From Aquabacter sp040755535 (lineage in GTDB: Bacteria; Pseudomonadota; Alphaproteobacteria; Rhizobiales; Xanthobacteraceae), in the NCBI GenBank assembly GCA_040755535.1, contig JBFMAV010000081.1:1-18276 (forward strand): 18,276 bases of DNA, in the 5' to 3' direction. Below are positions 1 through 7,084 of the stretch, piece after piece (the stretch's first letter is position 1; every line of letters begins with the position of its first letter). The notes under the pieces were generated by a model that was not told the origin of the DNA, made no database searches, and was given only the letters and a program-made list of their open reading frames with translations. The translations under genes and the position numbers were made by a program.

Positions 1-27
1 CGCCTCCCCCCGCGGGGAGGCGCCCTT
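1..27. terminator. Hairpin terminator, possibly bidirectional
   Basis: Bases 1-9 (CGCCTCCCC) and 14-22 (GGGGAGGCG) form a perfect 9-bp stem around CCGC. On the plus strand it is followed by CCCTTTTC, which suits a gene ending just left of the window. It also lies immediately downstream of the minus-strand permease gene that stops at base 29, so it could serve both directions. The left flank is cut off by the window edge, so a T-run for the minus direction cannot be seen. Confidence 0.55.
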
Positions 28-28
28 T

Positions 29-1378
29 TCACGCCTCGGGGTCCCGGCCAAGTCCCGGCTTCGCCATGACCAGGCCGGTTCCCACCACCACCCAGGCAAT
101 CACCACATAGGGCCACAGATTGTCCGGGAAGGCGGGAGCGGGATAAACGGAATTATAGAGCGGCCAGGCCATGGAGAGGGTGCCGAGCGCCCCGATCACA
201 AGCCAGATCCGCCCTGCTCCCCGCAGACCGTGATAGGCCGCCGCCGCCGTCACCCCGAGATAGGCGAGGATGAGGGCGAGCACGCCGATGGTGCCCACAT
301 CGTCGAAATAGGTGGAGGGGCCGACCAGCGGCGCCCAGGCCAGCAGCCCGGCCAGCATCAGCGTGCCGATGATGCACACCGCGACCGAGGGCGTGCCGTA
401 AACCGGATGCACCCGCGCCGCGGTTTCCGACAAGCCCGAGCGGCCGAGCGCAAACAGCATGCGCGCGCCCGCCGAGAGGGTCCCGAGCACGGCGGACACA
501 GCCGAAACCGCTGAGGCGATATCGAGCGCGGTCGCCATGCGCAGCGTCCCATATTTGAGCGCCAGCGTATTGAGCGGCGCCTCGTCGGCGGCCAGCGCCT
601 TCATGTTGTCGAGGCCGAAGCCGATCACCTGCACATAGGACCCGAACACGAAGAACAGGCCGGCGAGCCCCACGGTGCAGACCAAAGCGAGCGGAATTGC
701 CTTGCCCGGCCGGTCGGTCTCTTCCGCAAGGGTGGTCGCCGCCTCGAAGCCGGCGAAGGACAGGACCGCGAACACCACCGCATAGCCGATGCCCCACCAG
801 CCAGAGACGGGATCGGGATGGAACGGCGCGGTGCTGAGCCCGCCTTCGGCCCCCACCGCCTTCAGGATCAGGACGCCGAGATAGATGATGACGGCCACGG
901 ACGAGAGTTCGAGGATCAGCATCAGATGGGTGGCAAAGGACATTTCCCGATAGGCGAACATCACCGCCAGCCCCAGCGCCGCCACCGAGAGAAGCAGCCA
1001 ATATCCGCCGAGCTTTATGCCGTGATCCGCGAGCGCGGCGCTCAGGAAGTCGCCCACGAGCGCGGCCGCGCCGGAGCCCGCCGCCGTGTAGAGCAGCAGC
1101 ATGCACCAGCCGGCGAGGAAGCCGGCCTTCGGGCCGAAGGTCTGGCCGATATAGGCATAGGCAGAGCCGGTGCGCGACACCCGGCTGGAAAAGAACACGA
1201 AGGACAGGCCGACGATCACCACCATGACCGTGCCGACCGCAAAGCCGAGCGGCGCCGCGACGCCCGCGACGCCCACGGCCATGGCCACGTTCAGCGCCAT
1301 GGCCATGGTGGGCGCGATCACCGACAAAGACAGGCCAATGGCCTCGAACAGACCGAGATTTCGCTTGAGCTTGACCAT
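29..1378 (-). CDS. APC superfamily amino acid permease
   Basis: A 449-residue integral membrane protein, predicted to carry an amino acid or related amine across the inner membrane by proton- or solute-coupled transport. The N-terminus (residues 8-28, GLFEAIGLSLSVIAPT) has the glycine-bearing, unwound first helix typical of the APC superfamily (AA_permease_2 type). Residues 208-229 give the family signature FAGFEAATTLAEE followed by a Pro and KAIP. About 12 hydrophobic segments are spread over the whole length, which is normal for the family. The ATG at 1378 follows a GGGGGA Shine-Dalgarno at about 8 bases. The gene is divergent from nagZ across 154 bp, so it stands outside the housekeeping run. 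No neighbouring catabolic or biosynthetic gene points to the substrate, so it stays unassigned. Confidence 0.9.
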   Translation of the reverse strand: MVKLKRNLGLFEAIGLSLSVIAPTMAMALNVAMAVGVAGVAAPLGFAVGTVMVVIVGLSFVFFSSRVSRTGSAYAYIGQTFGPKAGFLAGWCMLLLYTAAGSGAAALVGDFLSAALADHGIKLGGYWLLLSVAALGLAVMFAYREMSFATHLMLILELSSVAVIIYLGVLILKAVGAEGGLSTAPFHPDPVSGWWGIGYAVVFAVLSFAGFEAATTLAEETDRPGKAIPLALVCTVGLAGLFFVFGSYVQVIGFGLDNMKALAADEAPLNTLALKYGTLRMATALDIASAVSAVSAVLGTLSAGARMLFALGRSGLSETAARVHPVYGTPSVAVCIIGTLMLAGLLAWAPLVGPSTYFDDVGTIGVLALILAYLGVTAAAAYHGLRGAGRIWLVIGALGTLSMAWPLYNSVYPAPAFPDNLWPYVVIAWVVVGTGLVMAKPGLGRDPEA

Positions 1379-1532
1379 TTAATGGTCCCCCCGAATGAAA
1401 CTGTGCCTGCAATTCATCCCGCGGCGCCCACGCCGCCAACGGCAGAGATTGGCCGAATCGCGGGAATTGCGGGACACTCCCGCTCGGCCCGCCGCCTTGA
1501 CGGCGTGAGGGGCCGCCGATAGGCCGGAGACC
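1379..1532. promoter_or_regulatory. Divergent promoter region, permease / nagZ
   Basis: This 154-bp gap separates two divergent genes, so it must hold both promoters. I see a small perfect dyad, GCGGGA-CAC-TCCCGC at 1469-1483, preceded by a partial direct copy (GCGGGAATTGCGGGA). A TTGACG at 1497-1502 with a TAGGCC 17 bases on could be a weak promoter, but it lies too close to the nagZ start to be convincing. No confident operator can be named. Confidence 0.4.
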
Positions 1533-2540
1533 ATGACCTCGCGCGCTTTCATCACCGGCCTCGCCGGTCACACACTCCTCGCAGAGGAGCGGGCTTTCCT
1601 CAAGGACGCCGCGCCCTGGGGCCTCATTCTGTTCGCCCGCAACGTGGACACGCCCGGCCAGGTCCGCGCTTTGGTTGCCGAGGCGAGGGCGGCGCTCGGA
1701 TGGACCGCGCCCGTTCTGATTGATCAGGAAGGGGGGCGCGTCCAGCGGCTGCGTCCGCCGCACTGGCCGGACTATCCGCCCGCCGAGGCGTTCGGTGCGC
1801 TCTATGGACGCGACCGGAATGCCGGGCTCGACGCGGTGCGGATCAATTCCCGCCTCATCGCGGATGACCTTTTTGCGCTCGGCATCGATGTGGACTGCCT
1901 GCCCTGCGCGGACCTGCGCCTGCCCGAAGGCCACGGCATCATCGGCAACCGCGCCTATGGCGATACGCCCGGCCAGGTGGCCGCCCTCGCCCGCGCGGCG
2001 GCGGAAGGATTGCTGGCGGGCGGCGTCCTGCCCGTTTTGAAGCACATTCCCGGCCATGGCCGCGCCCCCGTGGACAGCCATGAGCGGCTGCCGGAAGTCG
2101 CGGCGCCCCGCGCGCTGCTGGAAGAAACGGATTTCGCGGCCTTCCGTCCGCTCGCGGACCTGCCGCTCGCCATGACCGCCCATGTGGTCTACGCGGATAT
2201 CGACCCGCACGCGCCCTGCACCACCTCGCGCGTGGTGATGGACGAGATCGTGCGCGGCCTTATCGGCTTTTCCGGCCTCGTCATGAGCGACGACCTGTCC
2301 ATGGGGGCGCTCGCGGGTGGCCTTGCGGAGCGCGCGGAGGGCGCGCTCGCCGCCGGATGCGACATGCTGCTTCACTGCAACGGGCGGATGGACGAAATGC
2401 GCGCCGTCGCGGCCCATGCGCCGGTGCTGGCCGGGATCGCAGAAACGCGCGCCGCCACGGCGCTGGCCGCCCGCCGCGCGCCCGAACCGTTCGACCGCGC
2501 GGACGCGCAGCGCGCGCTGGCCCGGCACCTGGAGGGCTGA
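1533..2540 (+). CDS. nagZ: Beta-N-acetylhexosaminidase NagZ (GH3)
   Basis: NagZ is a cytoplasmic glycoside hydrolase family 3 enzyme of peptidoglycan recycling. It removes GlcNAc from GlcNAc-1,6-anhydroMurNAc and its peptides; the products can feed beta-lactamase induction in species that have AmpR. The 335 residues are a normal length for the single-domain bacterial form. Visible motifs are IDQEGGRVQRL (63-73, substrate pocket), KHIPGHG (170-176), the DSH of the catalytic loop (181-183) that supplies the His/Asp general-acid dyad, and SDDLSMGAL (252-260), whose first Asp (D253) should be the nucleophile by analogy with GH3. The ATG follows GGAGA at a short spacing. It is the first gene of the plus-strand run; scpA begins 9 bases after its stop, so the two are probably co-transcribed. 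Confidence 0.95.
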   Translation: MTSRAFITGLAGHTLLAEERAFLKDAAPWGLILFARNVDTPGQVRALVAEARAALGWTAPVLIDQEGGRVQRLRPPHWPDYPPAEAFGALYGRDRNAGLDAVRINSRLIADDLFALGIDVDCLPCADLRLPEGHGIIGNRAYGDTPGQVAALARAAAEGLLAGGVLPVLKHIPGHGRAPVDSHERLPEVAAPRALLEETDFAAFRPLADLPLAMTAHVVYADIDPHAPCTTSRVVMDEIVRGLIGFSGLVMSDDLSMGALAGGLAERAEGALAAGCDMLLHCNGRMDEMRAVAAHAPVLAGIAETRAATALAARRAPEPFDRADAQRALARHLEG

Positions 2541-2549
2541 CGCGAAAAC

Positions 2550-3356
2550 ATGAGCACGGCGACCGACCCTTCTGACTTTGCCGAGGACCAGCCGGCGGAA
2601 GCGGGAGAGGCGGCGTTCGTCGTGGACATTGACGGCTTCGAAGGGCCGCTCGATCTGCTGCTGGCTTTGGCGCGCACGCAGAAGATCGACCTTACGCGGC
2701 TCTCCATCCTGGCGCTGGCGGACCAGTATCTCGCCTTCATCGAGGCGGTGCGCAAAGTGCGGCTGGAGCTTGCGGCGGACTATCTGGTGATGGCCGCCTG
2801 GCTCGCTTACCTGAAATCGCGCCTCTTGCTGCCGCCCGCGCCCAAGGAGGACGGACCCTCGGCCGAGGAGATGGCGGACGCCTTCGCACGGCGGCTGCGG
2901 CATCTGGAGCGCATCCGCAAGGCGGCGGAACTCATGATGGCGCGCCCGCGCCTGGGGCGCGACGTGTTCGCCCGTGCCGCGCCCGCGCAGGAGGCCCGCC
3001 CCGCCGGCCGGGTGGTGTATGATGCCAGTCTCTATGACCTGCTCTCCTCCTATGCCACCCAGCGCCAGCGCAATGCGCTCTCATACGTGACGCTGAAGAC
3101 CCGGGCGGTCTGGTCGCTGGCGGAGGCGCGCGCGCGGCTGGAGCGGCTGGTTGGGGCCGGCGCGGGCGACTGGATGCGCCTCGACCAATTCCTCATCGAT
3201 TATCTGGCCGAGCCGAGCCAGCGGGCCACCGCCCTCGCCTCCAGCTTCTCGGCGACGCTCGAAATGGTGCGTGAAGGCATGCTGGACATCCGCCAGGACG
3301 GCGCCTTCGCCCCGCTCTGGCTGCGCCCGCGTGACACGCAGGAAACGCTGCTGTGA
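2550..3356 (+). CDS. scpA: Segregation and condensation protein A (kleisin)
   Basis: ScpA is the kleisin subunit that bridges the SMC heads and, with ScpB, forms the condensin that organises and segregates the chromosome. The 268 residues show the N-terminal signature FEGPLDLLLALART followed by KIDLTRLSI (30-53), then LAADYLVMAAWLAYLKSRL (about 74-92), the helical segment that binds the SMC neck. The C-terminal winged helix (about 188-262) ends in FAPLWLRPR. A 27-residue acidic/Ala leader precedes the core. The ATG at 2550 has its best Shine-Dalgarno (GGAGGG, 2531-2536) rather far upstream, inside the end of nagZ, which suggests translation coupled to nagZ. The stop overlaps the scpB start. 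Confidence 0.95.
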   Translation: MSTATDPSDFAEDQPAEAGEAAFVVDIDGFEGPLDLLLALARTQKIDLTRLSILALADQYLAFIEAVRKVRLELAADYLVMAAWLAYLKSRLLLPPAPKEDGPSAEEMADAFARRLRHLERIRKAAELMMARPRLGRDVFARAAPAQEARPAGRVVYDASLYDLLSSYATQRQRNALSYVTLKTRAVWSLAEARARLERLVGAGAGDWMRLDQFLIDYLAEPSQRATALASSFSATLEMVREGMLDIRQDGAFAPLWLRPRDTQETLL

Positions 3357-4075
3357 CCCGCGCCGCGCCCCGCATCGACCTGTTCGACGCCCGCCCGCTG
3401 GACGAACGCGAAGCCGCTTTGGTCCGCGACATGCGCGTGGTGGAGGCGCTGCTCTTTGCCTCGCCTTTGCCGGTGGATGCCGCGACCATCGCGCGCCATG
3501 TGCCGCGCGACACGGATATCGCGGCGCTGATGGATACGCTGTCCGCCGACTATGCCCGGCGCGGGGTCAATGTGGTGCGGGTGTCCGGGGGATGGATGCT
3601 GCGCACGGCGGCGGATCTCGCAGAAGTGGCGGGCGAAGCCGCCCCCGAACTGCGCAAGCTCTCGCGCGCGGCGACCGAGGTGCTGGCCATCATCGCCTAT
3701 CACCAGCCGGTCACCCGCGCCGAGATCGAGGACATTCGCGGCGTTTCCACCTCCAAGGGCACGCTGGACGTGCTGATGGAGGTGGGCTGGATCCGCCTGC
3801 GCGGACGCCGCCGCGCGCCGGGGCGACCCGTCACCTACGGGACCACACCGGCTTTCCTGGTGCATTTCGGGCTGGACGCCATCCATGATCTGCCGGGAAT
3901 CGAAGAGATGAAGGGCGCGGGCCTTATCGATCCGCGCGTGCCGTCGGGCTTCTCCATCCCCCTGCCCTCGGACGATGACCGGCTGCGCGAGGACGAGGAG
4001 CCGCTGGAGCCGGAATTGCTGGACCTGATCCTCACGCCAGAGCCAGAGGCGGACGGTGACGGGGAGGACGCATGA
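3353..4075 (+). CDS. scpB: Segregation and condensation protein B
   Basis: ScpB is the paired winged-helix partner of ScpA in the SMC-ScpAB complex. The start is GTG at 3353, overlapping the scpA stop as GTGA, with AGGAAA about 8 bases upstream; this is a classic translational coupling. In the 240-residue product, RVVEALLFASPLPVDAATIA (28-47) opens the first winged helix. The second carries the family signature: LSRAATEVLAIIAYHQPVTR (103-122), EIEDIRGVST, and YGTTPAFLVHFGLD (162-175). The last 35 or so residues are very acidic (DDDRLREDEEPLEPE and on), a tail common in alphaproteobacterial ScpB. The downstream ABC gene overlaps by ATGA. Confidence 0.95.
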   Translation: MTRAAPRIDLFDARPLDEREAALVRDMRVVEALLFASPLPVDAATIARHVPRDTDIAALMDTLSADYARRGVNVVRVSGGWMLRTAADLAEVAGEAAPELRKLSRAATEVLAIIAYHQPVTRAEIEDIRGVSTSKGTLDVLMEVGWIRLRGRRRAPGRPVTYGTTPAFLVHFGLDAIHDLPGIEEMKGAGLIDPRVPSGFSIPLPSDDDRLREDEEPLEPELLDLILTPEPEADGDGEDA

Positions 4076-5154
4076 CGCCGGCCGCCATGCGACATCGCTC
4101 GCCCCCTGCCTTTGCCCAAAGCCTCGTGTTCGAGGATGTGAATCTGAGCTACGGCCCGGTGGAAGCCGTGCGGGGCGTGAGCCTGGAGGTGCGGCCCGGT
4201 GAAGTGGTCTGCCTGCTGGGCGCCTCTGGCTGCGGCAAGACCTCGCTGCTGCGCCTCGCCGCCGGCATTGAGGTGCCGGACCGGGGCCGCATCGCCATTG
4301 ACGGGCAGGATGTGGCAGGCCCCAAGGTCTTCGTGCCCCCCGAGCGGCGGGGCATCGGCCTCGTCTTCCAGGACTATGCCCTGTTCCCGCACCTCACCGT
4401 TCTCGACAATGTGAAGTTCGGCCTCGCCCGCCTGCCCCGCGCGGCGGCCGAGACCGAGGCGCTGCGCGCCCTCTCGCGCGTCGGGCTCGATACCCATTCG
4501 GGGGCCTACCCCCATGAATTGTCGGGCGGCCAGCAGCAGCGGGTGGCGCTCGCACGTGCGCTCGCGCCGCGTCCCGGCATCCTGTTGCTGGATGAGCCTT
4601 TTTCCGGCCTTGACCGGCGGCTGCGCGACCAGGTGCGCGAGGACACGCTGGATGTGCTGCGCGACGTGCGCGCCACGGCCATCATGGTGACGCACGACCC
4701 GGAGGAAGCCATGCGCCTCGCCGACCGCATCGTGCTGCTGCGGGCCGGTCGCATCGCGCAGGCTGGGCCGCCGGAAGTGCTCTATCGCGCGCCGTGCGAT
4801 CTGGAGGTCGCGAGGTTCTTTTGCGAATTGAACGAAGTCCCCGCCCGCGTGGTCGCGGGGCGAGTCGAGACGCCGGTCGGCACCTTTCCCGCGCCGGGCG
4901 TGGCCGAGGGGGCGGCGGTGTGCGCCATCCGGCCGCAGGGGATCACGCTGCTGCCGGCCGGCGAGGGGATCGCGGGGCGCATCATCGAGCATCGTTCCCT
5001 TGGGGAAGTTGATTTGGCGCGGATTGCGGTGGCCGATCTCGACCGGCCGCTCACGGCCCGGCTCAAGCCGCGCTCCGGCCTTGCGCCGGGACAGGATGTG
5101 GGGCTCGCGGTGGACGCAGCGGAAATCCTTGTTTTCGCCTTGTCCGGGTCCTAG
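4072..5154 (+). CDS. ABC transporter ATP-binding protein, iron/spermidine-type
   Basis: A 360-residue ATPase subunit of an ABC importer of the FbpC/PotA/UgpC kind. All nucleotide-binding elements are intact: Walker A GASGCGKT (50-57), Q-loop Q100 in VFQDYALFPHLTV, signature LSGGQQQR (150-157), Walker B LLLDEP (171-176) and switch His208 in VTHDPEEA. A C-terminal TOBE-like regulatory domain starts near residue 255 and contains CAIRPQGI (284-291). The ATPase part most resembles the Fe(III) transporter FbpC, but the substrate cannot be set from sequence. The ATG overlaps the scpB stop (ATGA) and has GGGGAGG 4 bases upstream. No permease or binding-protein gene lies nearby, so its partners must be elsewhere. 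Its place between scpB and tatA interrupts an otherwise familiar order. Confidence 0.9.
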   Translation: MTPAAMRHRSPPAFAQSLVFEDVNLSYGPVEAVRGVSLEVRPGEVVCLLGASGCGKTSLLRLAAGIEVPDRGRIAIDGQDVAGPKVFVPPERRGIGLVFQDYALFPHLTVLDNVKFGLARLPRAAAETEALRALSRVGLDTHSGAYPHELSGGQQQRVALARALAPRPGILLLDEPFSGLDRRLRDQVREDTLDVLRDVRATAIMVTHDPEEAMRLADRIVLLRAGRIAQAGPPEVLYRAPCDLEVARFFCELNEVPARVVAGRVETPVGTFPAPGVAEGAAVCAIRPQGITLLPAGEGIAGRIIEHRSLGEVDLARIAVADLDRPLTARLKPRSGLAPGQDVGLAVDAAEILVFALSGS

Positions 5155-5210
5155 TGTCGCGAAACGAAGAAGGCGCGGCAGGCGAGGCTTGCGGAGCGTC
5201 GCGAGGAAAT

Positions 5211-5225
5211 CTCACGGAGGGTGAG
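5211..5225 (+). promoter_or_regulatory. tatA Shine-Dalgarno inside a small hairpin
   Basis: GGAGG (5216-5220) is 7 bases before the ATG at 5228 and sets that codon as the tatA start, rather than the in-frame GTG at 5225 or the ATG at 5237. The Shine-Dalgarno is flanked by CTCAC (5211-5215) and GTGAG (5221-5225), which are exact reverse complements. It would therefore sit as a 5-base loop on a 5-bp stem. Confidence 0.55.
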
Positions 5226-5227
5226 TG

Positions 5228-5458
5228 ATGGGTTCGATGAGCATCTGGCACTGGATTGTGGTGCTGGCCGTGGTGCTCCTGCTGTTCGGTCGCGGCAAGA
5301 TCTCCGACCTCATGGGCGACGTGGCCAAGGGCATCAAGTCGTTCAAGAAGGGCATGGCCGAGGACGAGACACCCCCGCCCGCCAGCGCGCCGGAAGCTCC
5401 GCGCCCGCTGCCGCATCAGGTGTCGCCGGCGCCCGAGGCCGAGAAAAAGCCGGTCTGA
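5228..5458 (+). CDS. tatA: Sec-independent protein translocase TatA
   Basis: TatA is the small, polymerising subunit of the twin-arginine translocase, which exports folded proteins across the inner membrane. The 76-residue product has one N-terminal membrane helix (about 7-20, IWHWIVVLAVVLLLF), the Phe-Gly hinge F20-G21, and an amphipathic helix (about 24-42, KISDLMGDVAKGIKSFKKGM), then a Pro/Ala-rich tail. The MGSMSIWHW start is typical of rhizobial TatA. I chose the ATG at 5228 because of the GGAGG 7 bases upstream. It is separated from the ABC gene by 73 bp and from tatB by 49 bp. It is the first of three adjacent genes that together make the full TatABC system. Confidence 0.95.
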   Translation: MGSMSIWHWIVVLAVVLLLFGRGKISDLMGDVAKGIKSFKKGMAEDETPPPASAPEAPRPLPHQVSPAPEAEKKPV

Positions 5459-5507
5459 CGCTCAATCTGCGGGGAAAAGGCGGCTGAGCTGCCGGAAATA
5501 GGCGGAC

Positions 5508-6095
5508 ATGTTCGATATCGGCTGGTCCGAGCTGATGCTGATTGGCGTGGTCGCGCTGATCGTCATCGGTCCCAAGGAGCTGCCCGGTGTGCTGCGCACC
5601 GTGGGCAAAACCATCGCCAAGCTGCGCCGCATGGCGGGCGAGTTCCAAGGGCAATTCCAGGATGCCCTTAGGGAAGCCGAGCTGTCGGAAATCCGCAAGG
5701 AAATCGGCGACATCACCAGCGGCGCCGCCGACAGCGTGAAGAAAAGCTTCCCCGGCATGGAGGCGCTGGACCCCCTGCGCTCCATTCGCGAGGAAATCCG
5801 CTCCACGGTGGAAGGCGGAACCGCGTCCGCGACGCCTGCGGTTGCCGCTGCGCCGGACGCCGCGCCCACGGCCATTCCCGCCGCATCCGCGGCTGCTGCC
5901 TCCGCTGCGGCGGCGGCCATTACCTCGGAATTGTCGGGCATCGCGCCGGCCGCCGCCGCCCCCACGCTGCCGGTGTCCCGCGAGCCGCTCGTGCCTTTGC
6001 CCGAACCGGCCGCTCCCCCTGCCCTTGACCTGCCGGCGCCCACCGCGCACAAGCCGGAGCCCCCGAAGCCGCCGGAAAGTGGGTTCCCTGCATGA
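5508..6095 (+). CDS. tatB: Sec-independent protein translocase TatB
   Basis: TatB pairs with TatC to form the receptor for twin-arginine signal peptides. The 195-residue protein begins MFDIGWSELMLIGVVALIVI, with the conserved Glu8 in its single membrane helix and the Gly21-Pro22 hinge, followed by a long amphipathic and charged helix (about 23-70). From about residue 105 the protein turns into a low-complexity Ala/Pro tail containing runs of alanine. This tail is longer than in enterobacterial TatB (about 170 residues) but is usual in alphaproteobacteria. The ATG at 5508 has only a modest Shine-Dalgarno (AGGCGGA). The stop overlaps the tatC start as ATGA. Confidence 0.95.
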   Translation: MFDIGWSELMLIGVVALIVIGPKELPGVLRTVGKTIAKLRRMAGEFQGQFQDALREAELSEIRKEIGDITSGAADSVKKSFPGMEALDPLRSIREEIRSTVEGGTASATPAVAAAPDAAPTAIPAASAAAASAAAAAITSELSGIAPAAAAPTLPVSREPLVPLPEPAAPPALDLPAPTAHKPEPPKPPESGFPA

Positions 6096-6892
6096 GCGAG
6101 GACGAGATCGACGCCTCCAAGGCGCCCCTCATCGAGCATCTGGTCGAACTGCGGTCCCGGCTCATCAAGTCGGTGATCGCATTCCTGCTCGCCTTCTTCC
6201 TGTGCTTCATGTTCGCCAAGGCCATCTACAACATCCTGTTGTGGCCTTATGAGTTCGCGTCCGGCTTTTCCGCGGGCGTGAAGCTCATCTACACGGCGCC
6301 CCAGGAATTCCTGTTCACCCAGATCAAGCTCGGCATGTTCGGCGCGGCCTTCATCTCCTTCCCTGTGGTGGCGACGCAGGTCTACATGTTCGTGGCGCCG
6401 GGCCTCTACAAGCACGAGAAGCAGGCCTTCCTGCCCTATCTGATCGCGACGCCCTTCTGCTTCCTCATCGGCGCGGCCTTCGTCTATTTCGTCGCCATGC
6501 CGCTGGCCATGACCTACTTCCTCAACATGCAGCAGGCGGGCGGCGACGGGCAGGCGGAAATCTCCCTGCTGCCCAAGGTCTCCGAATATCTCTCCCTCAT
6601 CACCACCTTGATCCTCGCCTTCGGCATCACCTTCCAGCTTCCGGTCATCCTCACCTTGCTCGCCCGCATCGGCGTGCTCACGGCGGATCAATTGGTGAAG
6701 GCGCGGCGCTATGCCATTGTGGGCGCGTTCGTGGTGGCGGCGGTGCTCACCCCGCCGGACGTGATCTCCCAGCTCTCCCTTGCGCTCCCGACCCTGCTTC
6801 TCTACGAGGTCTCGGTCTATCTGGTGCGCATCGTCGAGCGGCGCCGGGCGGCGGAAGAAAAGGCCCGCGAGGCCGCATCCTCCGACGCCTAG
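6092..6892 (+). CDS. tatC: Sec-independent protein translocase TatC
   Basis: TatC is the six-helix core of the translocase and the main binding site for the twin-arginine motif. The 266-residue product has the N-terminal signature HLVELRSRL (16-24), TAPQEFLFTQIKLG (68-81) with the conserved Glu72, and FISFPVVATQVYMFVAPGLY (87-106). Towards the C-terminus come the conserved LTPPDVISQ and the LYEVSVYLVR of the last helix, then a charged cytoplasmic tail (ERRRAAEEKAREA). Length and topology are normal. The ATG overlaps the tatB stop, so tatB and tatC are translationally coupled. The next gene, serS, follows after a 192-bp gap with a REP-like palindrome. Confidence 0.97.
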   Translation: MSEDEIDASKAPLIEHLVELRSRLIKSVIAFLLAFFLCFMFAKAIYNILLWPYEFASGFSAGVKLIYTAPQEFLFTQIKLGMFGAAFISFPVVATQVYMFVAPGLYKHEKQAFLPYLIATPFCFLIGAAFVYFVAMPLAMTYFLNMQQAGGDGQAEISLLPKVSEYLSLITTLILAFGITFQLPVILTLLARIGVLTADQLVKARRYAIVGAFVVAAVLTPPDVISQLSLALPTLLLYEVSVYLVRIVERRRAAEEKAREAASSDA

Positions 6893-6948
6893 TTTCGCCT
6901 GCGTCCGGCGCGCCCCGTATGTTTTTCGGACGGGGGTCCCTCCTCGCG

Positions 6949-7046
6949 CCCGTCATGGCCGGGCTTTTTCCCGGCAATCCACGCGGCTGTTCCGGGCGTG
7001 CCCATGGAGCGCCGTGGATGCCCGGGCCAAGCCCGGGCCTGACGGG
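6949..7046. repeat. REP-like imperfect palindrome between tatC and serS
   Basis: The left arm (6949-6983) and right arm (7013-7046) are imperfect reverse complements. Both read CCCGTCA-GGCC-GGGCTT...CCCGG...ATCCACG, with a few single-base indels and mismatches, around a loop of about 29 bases. The right arm also contains GCCCGGGC-CAA-GCCCGGGC. From memory, closely similar palindromes (CGTGGATGCCCGGG...CATGACGG) are dispersed in Bradyrhizobium and Xanthobacteraceae genomes. It may trim or terminate the transcript between tatC and serS. The rest of this 192-bp gap holds only the serS ribosome binding site (GGAGCAGG, 7071-7078). Confidence 0.75.
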
Positions 7047-7084
7047 TCGTCCTGGGGCCGGCGTTCTGCTGGAGCAGGTTCGAC

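Noticed and set aside
1497..1525. TTGACG-17-TAGGCC as the nagZ promoter
   Set aside because: The -10 match is poor, and the start site would fall almost on the ATG with no room for a ribosome binding site.
153..2903. A 916-codon open frame on the minus strand crossing the permease, nagZ and scpA
   Set aside because: It runs antisense to nagZ and scpA and in another frame of the permease gene, is Arg/Gly-rich and has no domain. Long shadow frames are normal in high-GC DNA; the three overlapped genes have clear family motifs.
4072..5154. Assigning the ABC ATPase as FbpC, PotA or UgpC
   Set aside because: The ATPase and TOBE-like features are shared by the whole group, and no permease or binding protein is nearby to set the substrate.
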